Below, in pieces: positions 40,001 to 47,778 of a stretch of DNA of 64,000 nucleotides. The stretch's first letter is position 1. Every line of letters starts with the position of its first letter. The notes below the pieces were generated by a model. It was not told the origin of the DNA. It made no database searches and saw only the letters and a program-made list of their open reading frames with translations. This DNA comes from Kovacikia minuta CCNUW1 (GTDB lineage Bacteria; Cyanobacteriota; Cyanobacteriia; Leptolyngbyales; Leptolyngbyaceae), in NCBI RefSeq assembly GCF_020091585.1, contig NZ_CP083583.1, forward strand, positions 496,001 through 560,000, written 5' to 3'. Position numbers and translations under genes: made by a program.

Positions 40001-40533
40001 TCTTGAATGCCAAAACTGATCCGGTTGAAGCCCAGATCCTTCAATGTAAAAAGATAATTTGGATTCAGTGATTTAGGATTCACTTCAATCGAAATTTCAG
40101 CATTTGGATCAAAGTTGAACTGTTGATGAATCACTGTCCACAGGCGTTCAATTTGACTCAAGGAAAGATAGTTTGGTGTCCCCCCGCCCCAGTGCAGTTG
40201 ATGAACAGTGCGATCGCGATCAATCAATTGAGCCATTTGCTGAATATGACGAATCAAATAATCCAGATAGGGTTCCGCAATTTGTTTGCGTGATGTAATC
40301 ACCGTGTTGCAACCACAAAAATAACAGGCGGTGTCACAGAATGGAATATGACAATAGAGTGACAAAGGAGTTTTTTTGTAATTGCTGACGGCGATCGCCG
40401 CTCTAAAATCCACTTCTTCAAACTCTGGTTTTAACTCTGTCGCAGGCGGATAGCTGGTGTAACGCGGTACTGGTCGATCGTATTTTTGTAGCAGTTGAGC
40501 GTCGAATTTAACAGTAGGAAGTAAATGGTGCAT
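37078..40533 (-). CDS. HemN coproporphyrinogen III oxidase joined in frame to a BchE-like radical SAM cyclase with C-terminal receiver domain
   Basis: One open frame (also open upstream to 40659 through translated repeat; ATG at 40533 is the plausible start). HemN part: YTSYPPATEL, radical SAM motif CHIPFCDTACYFC and the WGGGTPNYL and GIQDF signatures, to about residue 465. Then a new start-like ATG at 39114, preceded by AGGAAGG, opens a B12-binding radical SAM protein: SGGAEIAGNWPPSW, GGVHPTYMYREVL, SRGCPFRCRFCSQW, typical of BchE, the oxygen-independent Mg-protoporphyrin monomethyl ester cyclase. The last 125 residues are a receiver domain (phospho-Asp in VAVVDGTLPDMD). Removing one G near 39146 gives FSKSV-stop for HemN, so the joint may be an artefact. 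Without it: hemN, then a 678-residue BchE-REC. Confidence 0.9.
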   Translation of the reverse strand: MHHLLPTVKFDAQLLQKYDRPVPRYTSYPPATELKPEFEEVDFRAAIAVSNYKKTPLSLYCHIPFCDTACYFCGCNTVITSRKQIAEPYLDYLIRHIQQMAQLIDRDRTVHQLHWGGGTPNYLSLSQIERLWTVIHQQFNFDPNAEISIEVNPKSLNPNYLFTLKDLGFNRISFGIQDFDLKVQEAVNRVQPESMLFDVMQWSRDAGFESVNVDLIYGLPFQTLETYRDTIRKTIQLNPDRIAVFNFAYVPWLKPVQKRILQDALPSPTEKLKILQMAIEELTQHGYQYIGMDHFAKPNDELSVAQREGQLHRNFQGYTTKPESDLIGFGVTSITMLNDVYVQNHKRLKDFYRAIDANELPIERGVTLSQDDIIRRTVIMELMCQFQLSPEDIEEKYHLGFDLDFETYFAHEKSQLRRLEADGLIRLSPNYIEVTPAGQLLIRNIASAFDTYLRQNTTSSFSKSGLERAGRQPMRILMIQPNYHSGGAEIAGNWPPSWVPYVGGALKTAGFNEVRFIDAMTNYIADADLAEIIREHQPDVVLATAITPMIYQSQRTLKLVKEVCPNAKTIMGGVHPTYMYREVLNEAPWIDYIIRGEGEEITVNLLRAIANGTDKRDRHQILGLAFLEDDKIVATPAHPPIKDLNTLTPDWTLLDWNTYIYTPLNTRVAVPNYSRGCPFRCRFCSQWKFWRKYRSRSPKNFVDEIERLVKEHQVGFFILADEEPTINKSRFVALCHELVDRNLGVHWGINTRVTDILRDEKELPLYRQAGLVHVSLGTEAAAQLNLNLFRKETTIADNKRAVQLLRDNGILAEVQFIMGLPSETPETIAETYRMARDWKADMTNWNMYTPWPFSELFQDLADKVEIRDYSHYNFVTPIIKPDNMTREEVLKGVLRNYARFYSWKFLEYWFEKDSFKRRYLLGCLWAFVKTTLNKRFYNLKRVKQKGLHTEIEFGFDESRILTAEQMAQLRRDASADIDSVGTISACGASNDLLEYTNQQSVQQHPHDVIQVAVIEADEQTRINLRVNLRSQPGIEVASEATNAETGLVLLESIDVDVAVVDGTLPDMDLVKFIRMARKVQANSYVTSSRILVLVTPEQRSLLSDAIAAGADAFCLKDAPMEQLIEAVRITDRQGSYQDPAIASLLDVVTAW

Positions 40534-40665
40534 AGGTGGGAGAGGGTGAGAGGGTGAAAGGGGGGAGGGGGGGAGGGTGAGAGGGTGAAAGGGCGGGAGG
40601 GTGAGATAGTAGATAGGCTCTCTACTCCCACTCTCCCACCTACTCTCCCACTCTCCCACTCTCTC

Positions 40666-41424
40666 CTAAATGCTGTATTCCAATTTAGGCTCTTTTGCAG
40701 AACCATGAGGAGGATACTCAGTCGCACCGGGAATTTCTTGGCGGGTCAGCAGGTCGAATACATGCTCTCCGATCGCCGCTTTGACCTCATCCTCCAGATC
40801 ATGAACCACATCCCGGTTGAGATGGAATGCGTAGTTTGCCTCATCCACAATGCGCTGAATTTCTGCCTCGTTCAGTGGCAAAGAGTTCAAGGCATCCCGA
40901 TATTTCTCTTTGAAGGCTCGCTTGGCTTCAACTGTGGGCAGTTGCTCAAATTCGTGTAGCGCGGTTCCCTGGTCAGGAGGCAACTTCAACGCAGAACGGA
41001 TAATGTTTTTCAATGCCTGCCCACCAGAAAGATCGCCCATGTAACGGGTGTAGGTATGGGCGATCAAGAGGATGGGATCGCTGTTGGCGACTTCGTGGAT
41101 GCGATCGACGTAAACCTGACCCGCAGGCAACGCAACAATTTGCTCACGCCAGTTATCGCCATAATAAAACGCCAGATCTCGCTCCAAATTGGCAGCCCGA
41201 TTTAGCTCAGGAAACACAATGGGCGCGATCGCGGGATGATTGCAATGCCGTTCAAGCTCTGCTTCTAACGCACTGTAGACCAAATATAGATTTGCCAGCA
41301 GTTTGCGAAACGGTTCCTGCTCCACAATGCCTTTCAGGAAGCACTTCATGAATGCTGTATTTTCAGCGGCAGTATGGGAATGCTTGGTGCCTTCCCGCAG
41401 GCGTTGAGCTAAATCTTGGCTCAT
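40666..41424 (-). CDS. ho2: Heme oxygenase (HO-2 type)
   Basis: Opens heme to biliverdin, the first step to phycobilins. From the ATG at 41424 it has 252 residues; the frame extends upstream to 41532, but those residues are not conserved. The axial histidine is in REGTKHSHTAAE, near residue 18, and the distal-helix glycines are in YMGDLSGGQAL near residue 128. It heads a minus-strand unit with hemN-bchE (about 133 bases downstream, across a purine-rich spacer) and perhaps desC. A palindrome at 41555-41570 lies in its upstream region. Grouping with acsF and hemN matches the known low-oxygen chlA-II/ho2/hemN cluster of cyanobacteria. Confidence 0.94.
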   Translation of the reverse strand: MSQDLAQRLREGTKHSHTAAENTAFMKCFLKGIVEQEPFRKLLANLYLVYSALEAELERHCNHPAIAPIVFPELNRAANLERDLAFYYGDNWREQIVALPAGQVYVDRIHEVANSDPILLIAHTYTRYMGDLSGGQALKNIIRSALKLPPDQGTALHEFEQLPTVEAKRAFKEKYRDALNSLPLNEAEIQRIVDEANYAFHLNRDVVHDLEDEVKAAIGEHVFDLLTRQEIPGATEYPPHGSAKEPKLEYSI

Positions 41425-41554
41425 GTCAAAGACCTCAATCTCTAAGAACGACAATGGGAAAAATGAAAATGCTGAATAATGTCGTACAGGCAGTGTGCAG
41501 CGAGTTGACTTTCTAGATATGACCTCGCTCAACCAGTTGGACTAAGGACACTCT

Positions 41555-41570
41555 ATAACTAAGTAGTGAT
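41555..41570 (-). promoter_or_regulatory. ATAACT palindrome site b (before ho2)
   Basis: ATAACTAAGTAGTGAT, 131 bases upstream of the ho2 ATG. It matches the 16-bp consensus ATAACT-N4-AGTKAT shared by six sites in the window. Confidence 0.65.
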
Positions 41571-41713
41571 TAACAGCCCAACGGTTTTCATATCTTAATA
41601 TTCGCACTCCCCCACCCTCTCACCACCCCTTTCCTGCAAAGCACTACCGCTCTTGGCAGGTTTGATCAGCAATCTGTTCGCTGCTACCCTCTAGCCAAAT
41701 AACAGGATTTATC

Positions 41714-41729
41714 ATAACTTTTTAGTTAT
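41714..41729 (+). promoter_or_regulatory. ATAACT palindrome site a (before acsF)
   Basis: ATAACTTTTTAGTTAT, a perfect palindrome apart from its centre, ending 26 bases before the acsF ATG. With site b it lies in the shared ho2/acsF promoter region, so one regulator could control both directions. Confidence 0.7.
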
Positions 41730-41755
41730 CAAGTTTTTTAGAGATACTAAGCATT

Positions 41756-42823
41756 ATGGTGACTTCTCTGCCCAAGCCAAGTCTGGAGACCGTCTCCAGA
41801 AAAGCCATCAAAGAGAACATTCTGACACCCCGGTTTTATACAACCGATTTTGAAACCGCTGCAACGATGGATCTGTCAGCACAAGAGACGGAGTTGCAGG
41901 CAATGCTGGCAGAAATGCGAGCAGATTACAACCGCCATCACTTTGTTCGGGATGAGTCGTTCAATCAATCCTGGGATCATATTACCGGAGAAGTCCGGCA
42001 GGCGTTTATCGATTATTTGGAACGATCGTGTGTCTCAGAATTTTCTGGCTTTTTGCTATTTAAGGAACTCTCGCGCAAGCTAAAAGATCGCAGTCCATTG
42101 CTGGCTGAAATGTTTAGCCTGATGGCACGCGATGAAGCTCGCCATGCTGGATTTCTCAATAAAGCGATGGGTGATTTTGGCTGCACAATGGATCTGGGAT
42201 ACCTGACGAAGAATCGAGTTTACACTTTCTTCCCGATCGAGTGGGTGATTTACACAGTCTATTTATCAGAAAAGATTGGCTACTGGCGTTACATCATCAT
42301 TTACCGTCATCTGGAAAAACACCCTGAAAATCAGTTTTATCCACTGTTTCGTATGTTTGAAAGTTGGTGTCAGGATGAGAACCGTCATGGAGATATCTTC
42401 AAGGCGCTACTACGATCGCAACCGAAACTCTGGCAAACCTGGCAATCCCGGCTGTGGAGTCGCTTCTTCCTGCTGACGGTCTTCGCCACTCACACGCTCA
42501 CCGTTCACGAACGGACTGAATTCTATACGGTGCTGGGGCTGGATGCGACCCAGTTTGATGAAGACGTGATTCGTAAGACCAATGAAACCGCAGCCCGTGC
42601 ATTTCCATCCGTTCTCGACACAGACCATCCAGAGTTTTTCCAACGATTACATACCTGTTCTGATCTCAATTTGAAGATGTCTGACATCGATCGCACGTCT
42701 CAACCCAAATGGTTGAAAACACTCCGTAAATTACCATTCCAGCTTGCGATCGTCGGTCATCTACTGCGGCTTTATTTGATTAAACCCATTGATGCTGAGG
42801 CGTTGCGGGGAACTGTGCGGTAA
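41756..42823 (+). CDS. acsF: Magnesium-protoporphyrin IX monomethyl ester oxidative cyclase (AcsF/ChlA)
   Basis: Di-iron enzyme forming ring E of chlorophyll; 355 residues, normal length. Iron ligands are visible in ARDEARHAGFL near residue 131 and CQDENRHGDIF near 208, with further glutamates in the ERSCVSEF segment. The ATG at 41756 follows the palindrome at 41714. It is divergent from ho2. In species with two copies the second (ChlA-II) is induced at low oxygen together with HO-2 and HemN. The context argues that this is that copy. A BchE-like anaerobic cyclase lies nearby, so both cyclase types are present. Confidence 0.96.
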   Translation: MVTSLPKPSLETVSRKAIKENILTPRFYTTDFETAATMDLSAQETELQAMLAEMRADYNRHHFVRDESFNQSWDHITGEVRQAFIDYLERSCVSEFSGFLLFKELSRKLKDRSPLLAEMFSLMARDEARHAGFLNKAMGDFGCTMDLGYLTKNRVYTFFPIEWVIYTVYLSEKIGYWRYIIIYRHLEKHPENQFYPLFRMFESWCQDENRHGDIFKALLRSQPKLWQTWQSRLWSRFFLLTVFATHTLTVHERTEFYTVLGLDATQFDEDVIRKTNETAARAFPSVLDTDHPEFFQRLHTCSDLNLKMSDIDRTSQPKWLKTLRKLPFQLAIVGHLLRLYLIKPIDAEALRGTVR

Positions 42824-42828
42824 TTGAA

Positions 42829-42862
42829 GGGCGATCGCTCAAAGAGATAGGGGCGATCGCCC
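42829..42862 (+). terminator. Hairpin terminator built from HIP1 sequences after acsF
   Basis: Stem GGGCGATCG (42829-42837) pairs with CGATCGCCC (42854-42862), followed by TTCT. It begins six bases after the acsF stop codon. The T tract is short, so strength is uncertain. Confidence 0.5.
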
Positions 42863-42926
42863 TTCTGCTACACTATTTATAACGTTACTAGCGCGAGAAA
42901 TACTTATCAGTTTCGGGGCAGGATAT

Positions 42927-43073
42927 TTACCACGCCAAGTAAATTTCATGTTGACTCTTATAGGCATGGTTCTGGCTTACACCTGCATAAACCCAGATCA
43001 ACCAAATGGCAACCATCCACTCAAGCACACTTAGAATGTGGATTATCCAGGTTGGAATTGAAAGTACATGCAT
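42927..43073 (-). CDS. DUF2499-like small membrane protein, truncated
   Basis: A 48-residue frame: MHVLSIPTWIIHILSVLEW and then MVAIWLIWVYAG match the opening of cyanobacterial DUF2499 proteins, which are usually about twice as long. After VYAGVSQNHAYKSQ the match fades and the frame stops. It is either a naturally short variant or a gene cut at its 3' end. One membrane span at residues 8-30. It lies downstream of the NPD-family gene on the same strand, 15 bases beyond its end. Confidence 0.55.
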   Translation of the reverse strand: MHVLSIPTWIIHILSVLEWMVAIWLIWVYAGVSQNHAYKSQHEIYLAW

Positions 43074-43088
43074 AATTAGAAATTGCCA

Positions 43089-44210
43089 TTAGGCGATCGC
43101 CACTTCTTGAACACTTGTTAACTCTGCCATCACCTCTGCAACAGACAGGATTCGGTCTGCCCGTCCAACATTCGCTCCAGAGAAAACTAAACCGTTCTCC
43201 ACATCTCCGTGAGCTGCATTCGCAAGGGCTTGAAGAATGCAATAGGATTTGCGACTATCTCGACACAGGCAGTGTTCCAGGCAGTTCGCAATACATCGCC
43301 GCTCTAAATTGGGAGATGCCACAATCGCTTTCTCTGCAAGCGTATTCCGTAAAGCACGGGCAGGCTTACCAACGGGACTGGGGATAATTACTACATCCTC
43401 TGGACGGGCGTGAAGATGAAATTCTTTGTAACGGCGATCAGCATCACATTCTTCAGTTGTGATGAAGCGAGTACCAACTTGCACGCCACTTGCACCTAGC
43501 GCCAACATGCGATCGACATCTGAACGATCCCAGATTCCCCCTGCGGCAATCAATGGAATATTGACCTGTAGCTGATGCTGAAGATAGCTCTGAATCTTAG
43601 GGGTTAAGCTCTCAATCTGGCTATCGAAATCCTCGCAAGTCGTGCCAATATGTCCACCCACGGCTTTAGAATTTTCGACAATGAATGCATCAGGTAGGCG
43701 ATCGTATTTTTCGTGCCAGGTTTGGCAAATTGTTTGAACAGCTTCCAGACCGCATACCATTGGCACTAAAGCGACTTCTGGATGATTGGCTGTGTACTCA
43801 GGTAAATCTAAGGGCAATCCTGCGGCGGTAATGATTAAATTTGCCCCATTTTCAGCCGCCGTTCGTACCGTGACAGGATAATCTTTCGTTGCAATTAAGA
43901 TATTGACTCCAATGATTCCAGTAGGGCTGAGAGCACGCGCTTTTTGCAGTTCATCAATTAACGCCAATTGATTGGCAAGGAAAAAATTGCCACGTCTGAT
44001 TTGAACGTTGAAGTAGGGGGAATTCAATCCTAGTCCTAGTGATGAGATCACACCCACACCTCCCGCGTTGGCAACGGCTCCTACCAAGTTAGCCCCAGAA
44101 ACTCGCACAGCCATTGCTCCTTGAACGATTGGATAATGGGCAATGTGATGCCCAATTCTGAGCGTTGGCAGCGGTTCCTTCAGAGTTGCGCTTTGCGCTA
44201 ATCGCAGCAT
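43089..44210 (-). CDS. NPD-family FMN oxidoreductase (nitronate monooxygenase/FabK-like)
   Basis: A TIM-barrel flavin protein of about 373 residues from the ATG at 44210 (the frame is open to a TTG at 44228, but that overlaps a palindromic operator). Motifs: HYPIVQGAMAVRVSGANL, VANAGGVGVISSLGLG and GGIWDRSDVDRMLALGASGVQVGTRF, with FMN-phosphate glycines. A cysteine-rich C-terminal segment, RRCIANCLEHCLCRDSRKSYC, is unusual for plain nitronate monooxygenases and could bind metal or a cluster. In this family the substrate cannot be read from sequence; an enoyl reductase role is possible. It is adjacent to arsR and shares the regulatory motif. Confidence 0.85.
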   Translation of the reverse strand: MLRLAQSATLKEPLPTLRIGHHIAHYPIVQGAMAVRVSGANLVGAVANAGGVGVISSLGLGLNSPYFNVQIRRGNFFLANQLALIDELQKARALSPTGIIGVNILIATKDYPVTVRTAAENGANLIITAAGLPLDLPEYTANHPEVALVPMVCGLEAVQTICQTWHEKYDRLPDAFIVENSKAVGGHIGTTCEDFDSQIESLTPKIQSYLQHQLQVNIPLIAAGGIWDRSDVDRMLALGASGVQVGTRFITTEECDADRRYKEFHLHARPEDVVIIPSPVGKPARALRNTLAEKAIVASPNLERRCIANCLEHCLCRDSRKSYCILQALANAAHGDVENGLVFSGANVGRADRILSVAEVMAELTSVQEVAIA

Positions 44211-44227
44211 ACGAAATATTTCACTCA

Positions 44228-44243
44228 ATAACTAGATGGTGAT
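44228..44243 (-). promoter_or_regulatory. ATAACT palindrome site e (before the NPD gene)
   Basis: ATAACTAGATGGTGAT, 17 bases upstream of the ATG at 44210. It matches the shared consensus in all but the central bases. Confidence 0.6.
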
Positions 44244-44285
44244 TGAGTAATCATAACCCTTCAAGCACTAAAACTCAATACACTC

Positions 44286-44717
44286 TTAACGCCGTGAACT
44301 GGACGCTTGCTCTTGGGTTCTGGTTTTTTGCGATCGGGGACCTTTTCCAGAAGTGCTGCTATTAGCTTGAAGGGAAGCGGCTTGCAGAAAAGTTTCAGCT
44401 TGTTGTTGCAGGCGATCGCCAATCTGACCACAGGCGAGTTCACAAAACTCAAATACCAGCGGATCGGTGATTTCATAGTAAGCGCTGGTTCCCTTAGCTT
44501 GACGCGAGAGAATTCCTGCCTGGGTCATGACTTTGAGATGTTTAGAGAGGTTTGCCTGCCCCAAGCCAGTCTCTTCACACAGTTCCATCACATTCATCGG
44601 CCCCAACCTGAGACATTGCAGAATGTGCAACCGGCTCGTCTCCGACAGAATTTTGAAATAGTCCGCAATGGCTTCAAGGACAGTGATAGGAACTAAGGAT
44701 TTCGTAGATTTCGGCAT
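44286..44717 (-). CDS. ArsR-family transcriptional regulator
   Basis: A 143-residue winged-helix repressor type: ISETSRLHILQCLRLGPMNV (helices 1-2) and the recognition helix GLGQANLSKHLKVMTQAGIL near residue 52, then the wing KGTSAYYEI. Cysteines sit in LQCLRLG, ELCEETG, FEFCELACGQI; two or more could form a thiol switch or metal site. The last 35 residues are serine, lysine and arginine rich. Divergent from psbA across 320 bases, with two palindromes (44747, 44952) between them. It is the natural candidate for the factor binding the six ATAACT palindromes, including one in its own promoter. The inducer (oxygen, sulfide, redox) is unknown. Confidence 0.85.
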   Translation of the reverse strand: MPKSTKSLVPITVLEAIADYFKILSETSRLHILQCLRLGPMNVMELCEETGLGQANLSKHLKVMTQAGILSRQAKGTSAYYEITDPLVFEFCELACGQIGDRLQQQAETFLQAASLQANSSTSGKGPRSQKTRTQEQASSSRR

Positions 44718-44746
44718 TGGGTTAGGAGGAATACCACGTAAGGTTA

Positions 44747-44762
44747 ATAACTATATAGTATT
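44747..44762 (-). promoter_or_regulatory. ATAACT palindrome site c (before arsR)
   Basis: ATAACTATATAGTATT, 30 bases upstream of the arsR start. This suggests autoregulation. Confidence 0.65.
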
Positions 44763-44951
44763 TTAGTGTCCTCTGGGGGCGATCGCACTATTTCCAGTGA
44801 AAATCCTGTTCCACGTCAACAGCTTCACAAATCAGATGATTCCTGCTCGCCAAAATTCGACGAACTCCCCTCTGCTGCGATGTTTATAAACAGCAAAGGA
44901 CTCGCAACAACGGAGATTGAGCCAACGTTTAATAAACAGGGTTGACCTTAT

Positions 44952-44967
44952 ATAACTTTATAGTTAT
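44952..44967 (+). promoter_or_regulatory. ATAACT palindrome site d (before psbA)
   Basis: ATAACTTTATAGTTAT, immediately followed by an overlapping half site (ATATAGTTAAT), about 74 bases before the psbA ATG. Confidence 0.7.
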
Positions 44968-45040
44968 ATAGTTAATTATGAAATCTAGATCTACCAAGAT
45001 TTCGTAATTGCATTCTTATCCAATTTACATTCACTGAATC

Positions 45041-46150
45041 ATGACGACACTTTTACAACGGCGCAGTCGCACCAGTTTTTGGGATCGATTCTGTAACTGG
45101 GTGACTAGCACTGAGAATCGTTTGTATGTGGGTTGGTTTGGGGTTTTGCTCATTCCAACGGCATTGGTGGCAGCGATCGTCTTTATTCTGGCGTTTATCG
45201 CTGCACCTCCAGTTGATATTGACGGGATTCGCGAACCTGTCAGTGGCTCTTTGTTGTATGGCAACAATATTATTACGGCGACGGTTGTGCCTACGTCTAA
45301 TGCGATCGGGCTGCACTTCTACCCTATCTGGGAAGCGGCTTCTTTGGATGAGTGGCTCTACAATGGTGGTCCCTATCAAATGATCATCTTTCACTTTCTG
45401 ATTGCGGTTTATGCCTATATGGGGCGTCAGTGGGAACTCAGCTATCGCTTGGGGATGCGCCCTTGGATTCCAGTTGCCTTCTCTGCTCCGGCCTCTGCGG
45501 CAACCGCTGTGCTATTGGTTTATCCAATTGGACAGGGGAGCTTCTCGGATGGTTTAATGCTGGGAATTTCTGGCACATTCAACTTCATGATTGTATTTAC
45601 GGCTGAGCATAACGTGCTGATGCATCCGTTTCACATGCTGGGTGTGATTGGAGTTTTTGGAGGTGCTCTATTTTCCGCCATGCACGGGTCATTGGTGACC
45701 TCCTCTCTAATTTGTGAAACGAGTGAAGCGGAGTCACAAAACCAGGGTTACAAGTTTGGTCAGGAAGCAGAAACCTACAACATTGTGGCAGCGCATGGCT
45801 ATTTCGGTCGATTGATTTTCCAATATGCCTCATTCAACAATTCCCGTGCATTACATTTCTTTCTGGCAGCCTGGCCTGTGATCGGCATTTGGTTTGCGTC
45901 TTTGGGGATCAGTACGATGTCGTTTAACCTGAATGGGTTCAATTTCAATGAATCGATTCTAGATAGCCAGGGAAAAGCGATTCCCACCTGGGCAGATGTG
46001 CTCAACCGCGCCAATTTAGGAATTGAGGTGATCCATGAGCGCAATGCACATAACTTCCTGCTCGATCTGGCTTCTGGTGAAGCGCAACCGCTTACCCCAA
46101 AAGGGGAACTGCTTCGCACCGCTCTGGCAGCACCTGCAATTTTCAGCTAA
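45041..46150 (+). CDS. psbA: Photosystem II D1 protein, D1-prime (low-oxygen) form
   Basis: Reaction-centre core subunit of 369 residues. All catalytic residues of the oxygen-evolving site are kept: Tyr161, Asp170, Glu189, His190, His332, Glu333, His337, Asp342 and Ala344 at the processing site. It departs from standard D1 at the three diagnostic positions of the D1-prime class: Ala80 (Gly), Leu158 (Phe) and Ala286 (Thr; Leu in some). Other differences are Thr187 for Gln, Cys225 for Arg and Leu340 for Pro. The cleaved C-terminal extension is 25 residues instead of the usual 16. D1-prime forms are expressed when oxygen is low. An ATAACT palindrome and arsR stand directly upstream. Confidence 0.95.
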   Translation: MTTLLQRRSRTSFWDRFCNWVTSTENRLYVGWFGVLLIPTALVAAIVFILAFIAAPPVDIDGIREPVSGSLLYGNNIITATVVPTSNAIGLHFYPIWEAASLDEWLYNGGPYQMIIFHFLIAVYAYMGRQWELSYRLGMRPWIPVAFSAPASAATAVLLVYPIGQGSFSDGLMLGISGTFNFMIVFTAEHNVLMHPFHMLGVIGVFGGALFSAMHGSLVTSSLICETSEAESQNQGYKFGQEAETYNIVAAHGYFGRLIFQYASFNNSRALHFFLAAWPVIGIWFASLGISTMSFNLNGFNFNESILDSQGKAIPTWADVLNRANLGIEVIHERNAHNFLLDLASGEAQPLTPKGELLRTALAAPAIFS

Positions 46151-46197
46151 TCTCAACGGTTCACTTTCACATCTGTGATCAGTGTTTGATGAACAGC

Positions 46198-46222
46198 GCG
46201 CCCATTATAGGGCGCTTTCTTT
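46198..46222 (+). terminator. Rho-independent terminator after psbA
   Basis: GCGCCC, loop ATTATA, GGGCGC (46198-46215), then TTTCTTT. It is 48 bases past the psbA stop. Confidence 0.8.
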
Positions 46223-46248
46223 GCATGGTTGCGAATACAAGAGTCTGG

Positions 46249-46794
46249 TTAATGCTGGTTGAGCCACCACTCCAATAAAACAGCGCGGCATTGTAAGCAA
46301 CTCATTTCCTGCAACAACTGGTGAACTCCAGTTGAGTTTTTAGGATAAGTGCTAACCACAGACTCAGACAATAATGTTATGTCCTGAACATGAGCGACAA
46401 AACCATAAAGTTTCTGGTTGGAGAAGGAACTGTTGACTGCCCAACCGTGCGGATTTAAAGGAGTCAGTCTGGTGATCGCGGCTGAAACAATTCCTAGCTC
46501 TCGTTGAAGCGTGGCGATCGCTGCCTCTGTAGGGGTTTGTCCTTCTGGAACCCGACCACCGGGAAAGTCTAAAGTCAATTGTCCGACTCCGGGACGGTAG
46601 CTTGGGGAGGGAAGCAAAATCCGATCGCTCTGAATCGGCAGTATGATCACAGAGTCTGCCTTTTCAATCCGCCAATATTCGAGTTGTTGTCCTTGAGGAG
46701 TTTGCAGATGCTCCCCAATTAGTGTCAACCACTGAGAGCGCAATTCAAGGAAGCGATTTTTGACTTGCCAATCACGTTCTGATGAAGGTCGCAT
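46249..46794 (-). CDS. Nudix-fold protein with degenerate catalytic box
   Basis: A 181-residue protein with the layout of an ADP-ribose-type Nudix hydrolase: strand VIILPI, then LDFPGGRVPEGQTPTEAA. The Nudix box is worn: the expected REUXEEXGU reads ATLQRELGI, and the last glutamate of the GGxxxxGE loop is Gln. The metal-binding glutamates are therefore partly lost and hydrolysis is doubtful. Other conserved parts, including LNPHGWAVNSSFSNQKLYGFV, are intact. It may be a regulatory or binding paralogue. It is convergent with psbA, separated by the terminator. Confidence 0.7.
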   Translation of the reverse strand: MRPSSERDWQVKNRFLELRSQWLTLIGEHLQTPQGQQLEYWRIEKADSVIILPIQSDRILLPSPSYRPGVGQLTLDFPGGRVPEGQTPTEAAIATLQRELGIVSAAITRLTPLNPHGWAVNSSFSNQKLYGFVAHVQDITLLSESVVSTYPKNSTGVHQLLQEMSCLQCRAVLLEWWLNQH

Positions 46795-46872
46795 TTATAA
46801 CGCTGCTGAGATGACGAGGGTTCAGAACTAACCAGGATGTCAGTAAGCGATCACTTGAAATCACCGAACTTC

Positions 46873-47551
46873 TCAGCACCAGGATTGCTCTCCCGGTGGG
46901 TTATGGAGCAACTCGCGAATGTTGGCTTCGATTACCCGGTATCCTACATTTCCGTTGAGTCGTTGTCGTCCCTCATTGAAGATTAACGTGGGGCTGACCG
47001 ATACGGTATGTTCCTTTATCAGATCGAAATCTTTGGAGAGTTGGGCGTATGCTTCACCGCTATCAATTTGCTTTTGGATGTCGGAGATCGGCAATCCCAA
47101 CTCGTCTGCAATGGCAAATTGTACAGTGCGATCGCTGACATTTGCCAGTTGCGTAAAGAAGCGTTCTCGAAAGGTCGCAGATTGCCTTTTCAAATACGTT
47201 TTCTGATTTTGGGATAATTCCCTTAATTTCCAGCAGTTGAATTGCATGGAGAAACAAATGACAAGATGTGGATGATGGGGGAGTGGTCTCGGTCCAGATA
47301 TCAGGATGAACGGTAATGTGATCGAATTTCTTCGCAACCTCTTGAACGTGGTTGCTGTATCCCTTTAAGCCACCGCGATCGCGCCAGCCATTCTCTAGCT
47401 TCTCACGGGCATTACCGAAAATGGGAACAAAATGATAATCGACTGAGATCTTGTCTTGAAAATTAGTTTTCAACTCATCCAGACGAATTTGAGCAATATA
47501 CGCCCAAATACAAAGAATATCGGAAAAGTATGAAATACGAATGGATTCCAT
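46873..47551 (-). pseudogene. DsbA-family oxidoreductase (2-hydroxychromene-2-carboxylate isomerase-like), frameshifted
   Basis: The N-terminal frame (start 47551) reads ISYFSDILCIWAYIAQIRLDEL, the thioredoxin-fold entry of the DsbA/HCCA-isomerase family with a single cysteine in place of CXXC. Near 47170 the frame breaks; the other frame continues RERFFTQLANVSDRTVQFAI, then ADELGLPISDIQKQI and VSPTLIFNEGRQRLNGNVGYRVI to the stop at 46873. One extra T (three adenines at 47170-47172 on the plus strand) accounts for it. The rejoined protein would have about 225 residues. Apart from the one base the coding sequence is sound, so a sequencing error is possible. The substrate is unknown. Confidence 0.8.
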
Positions 47552-47709
47552 TGGGTTTAAGTACTAGGAAAAGGAGGTAGTAGGAGATTAGCCTTAAAAG
47601 AAAAAACTTTACTAAAAAATTCGTTGGAAGGACATCTCTCTAATTTAGCCATTAGGACAAAGATTTGTATTTTTATTGCCTATTAACAACGAGTGTTGGA
47701 ATGCACGTT

Positions 47710-47740
47710 GAGAGGTTTTGGTAAATCTCCAAAACCTCTC
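47710..47740 (-). terminator. Perfect hairpin downstream of the 47779 gene
   Basis: GAGAGGTTTTGG (47710-47721), seven-base loop, CCAAAACCTCTC (47729-47740). It is a strong stem between the 47779 gene and the DsbA-like gene. No long T tract, so termination or mRNA stabilisation are both possible. Confidence 0.5.
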
Positions 47741-47778
47741 AAATTCAAGAAGACCTATTTCAAGCGATGCATCTCACG

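Noticed and set aside
41425-41532. N-terminal extension of heme oxygenase
   Set aside because: No homology to HO before MSQDLAQRL; the ATG at 41424 gives the usual length.
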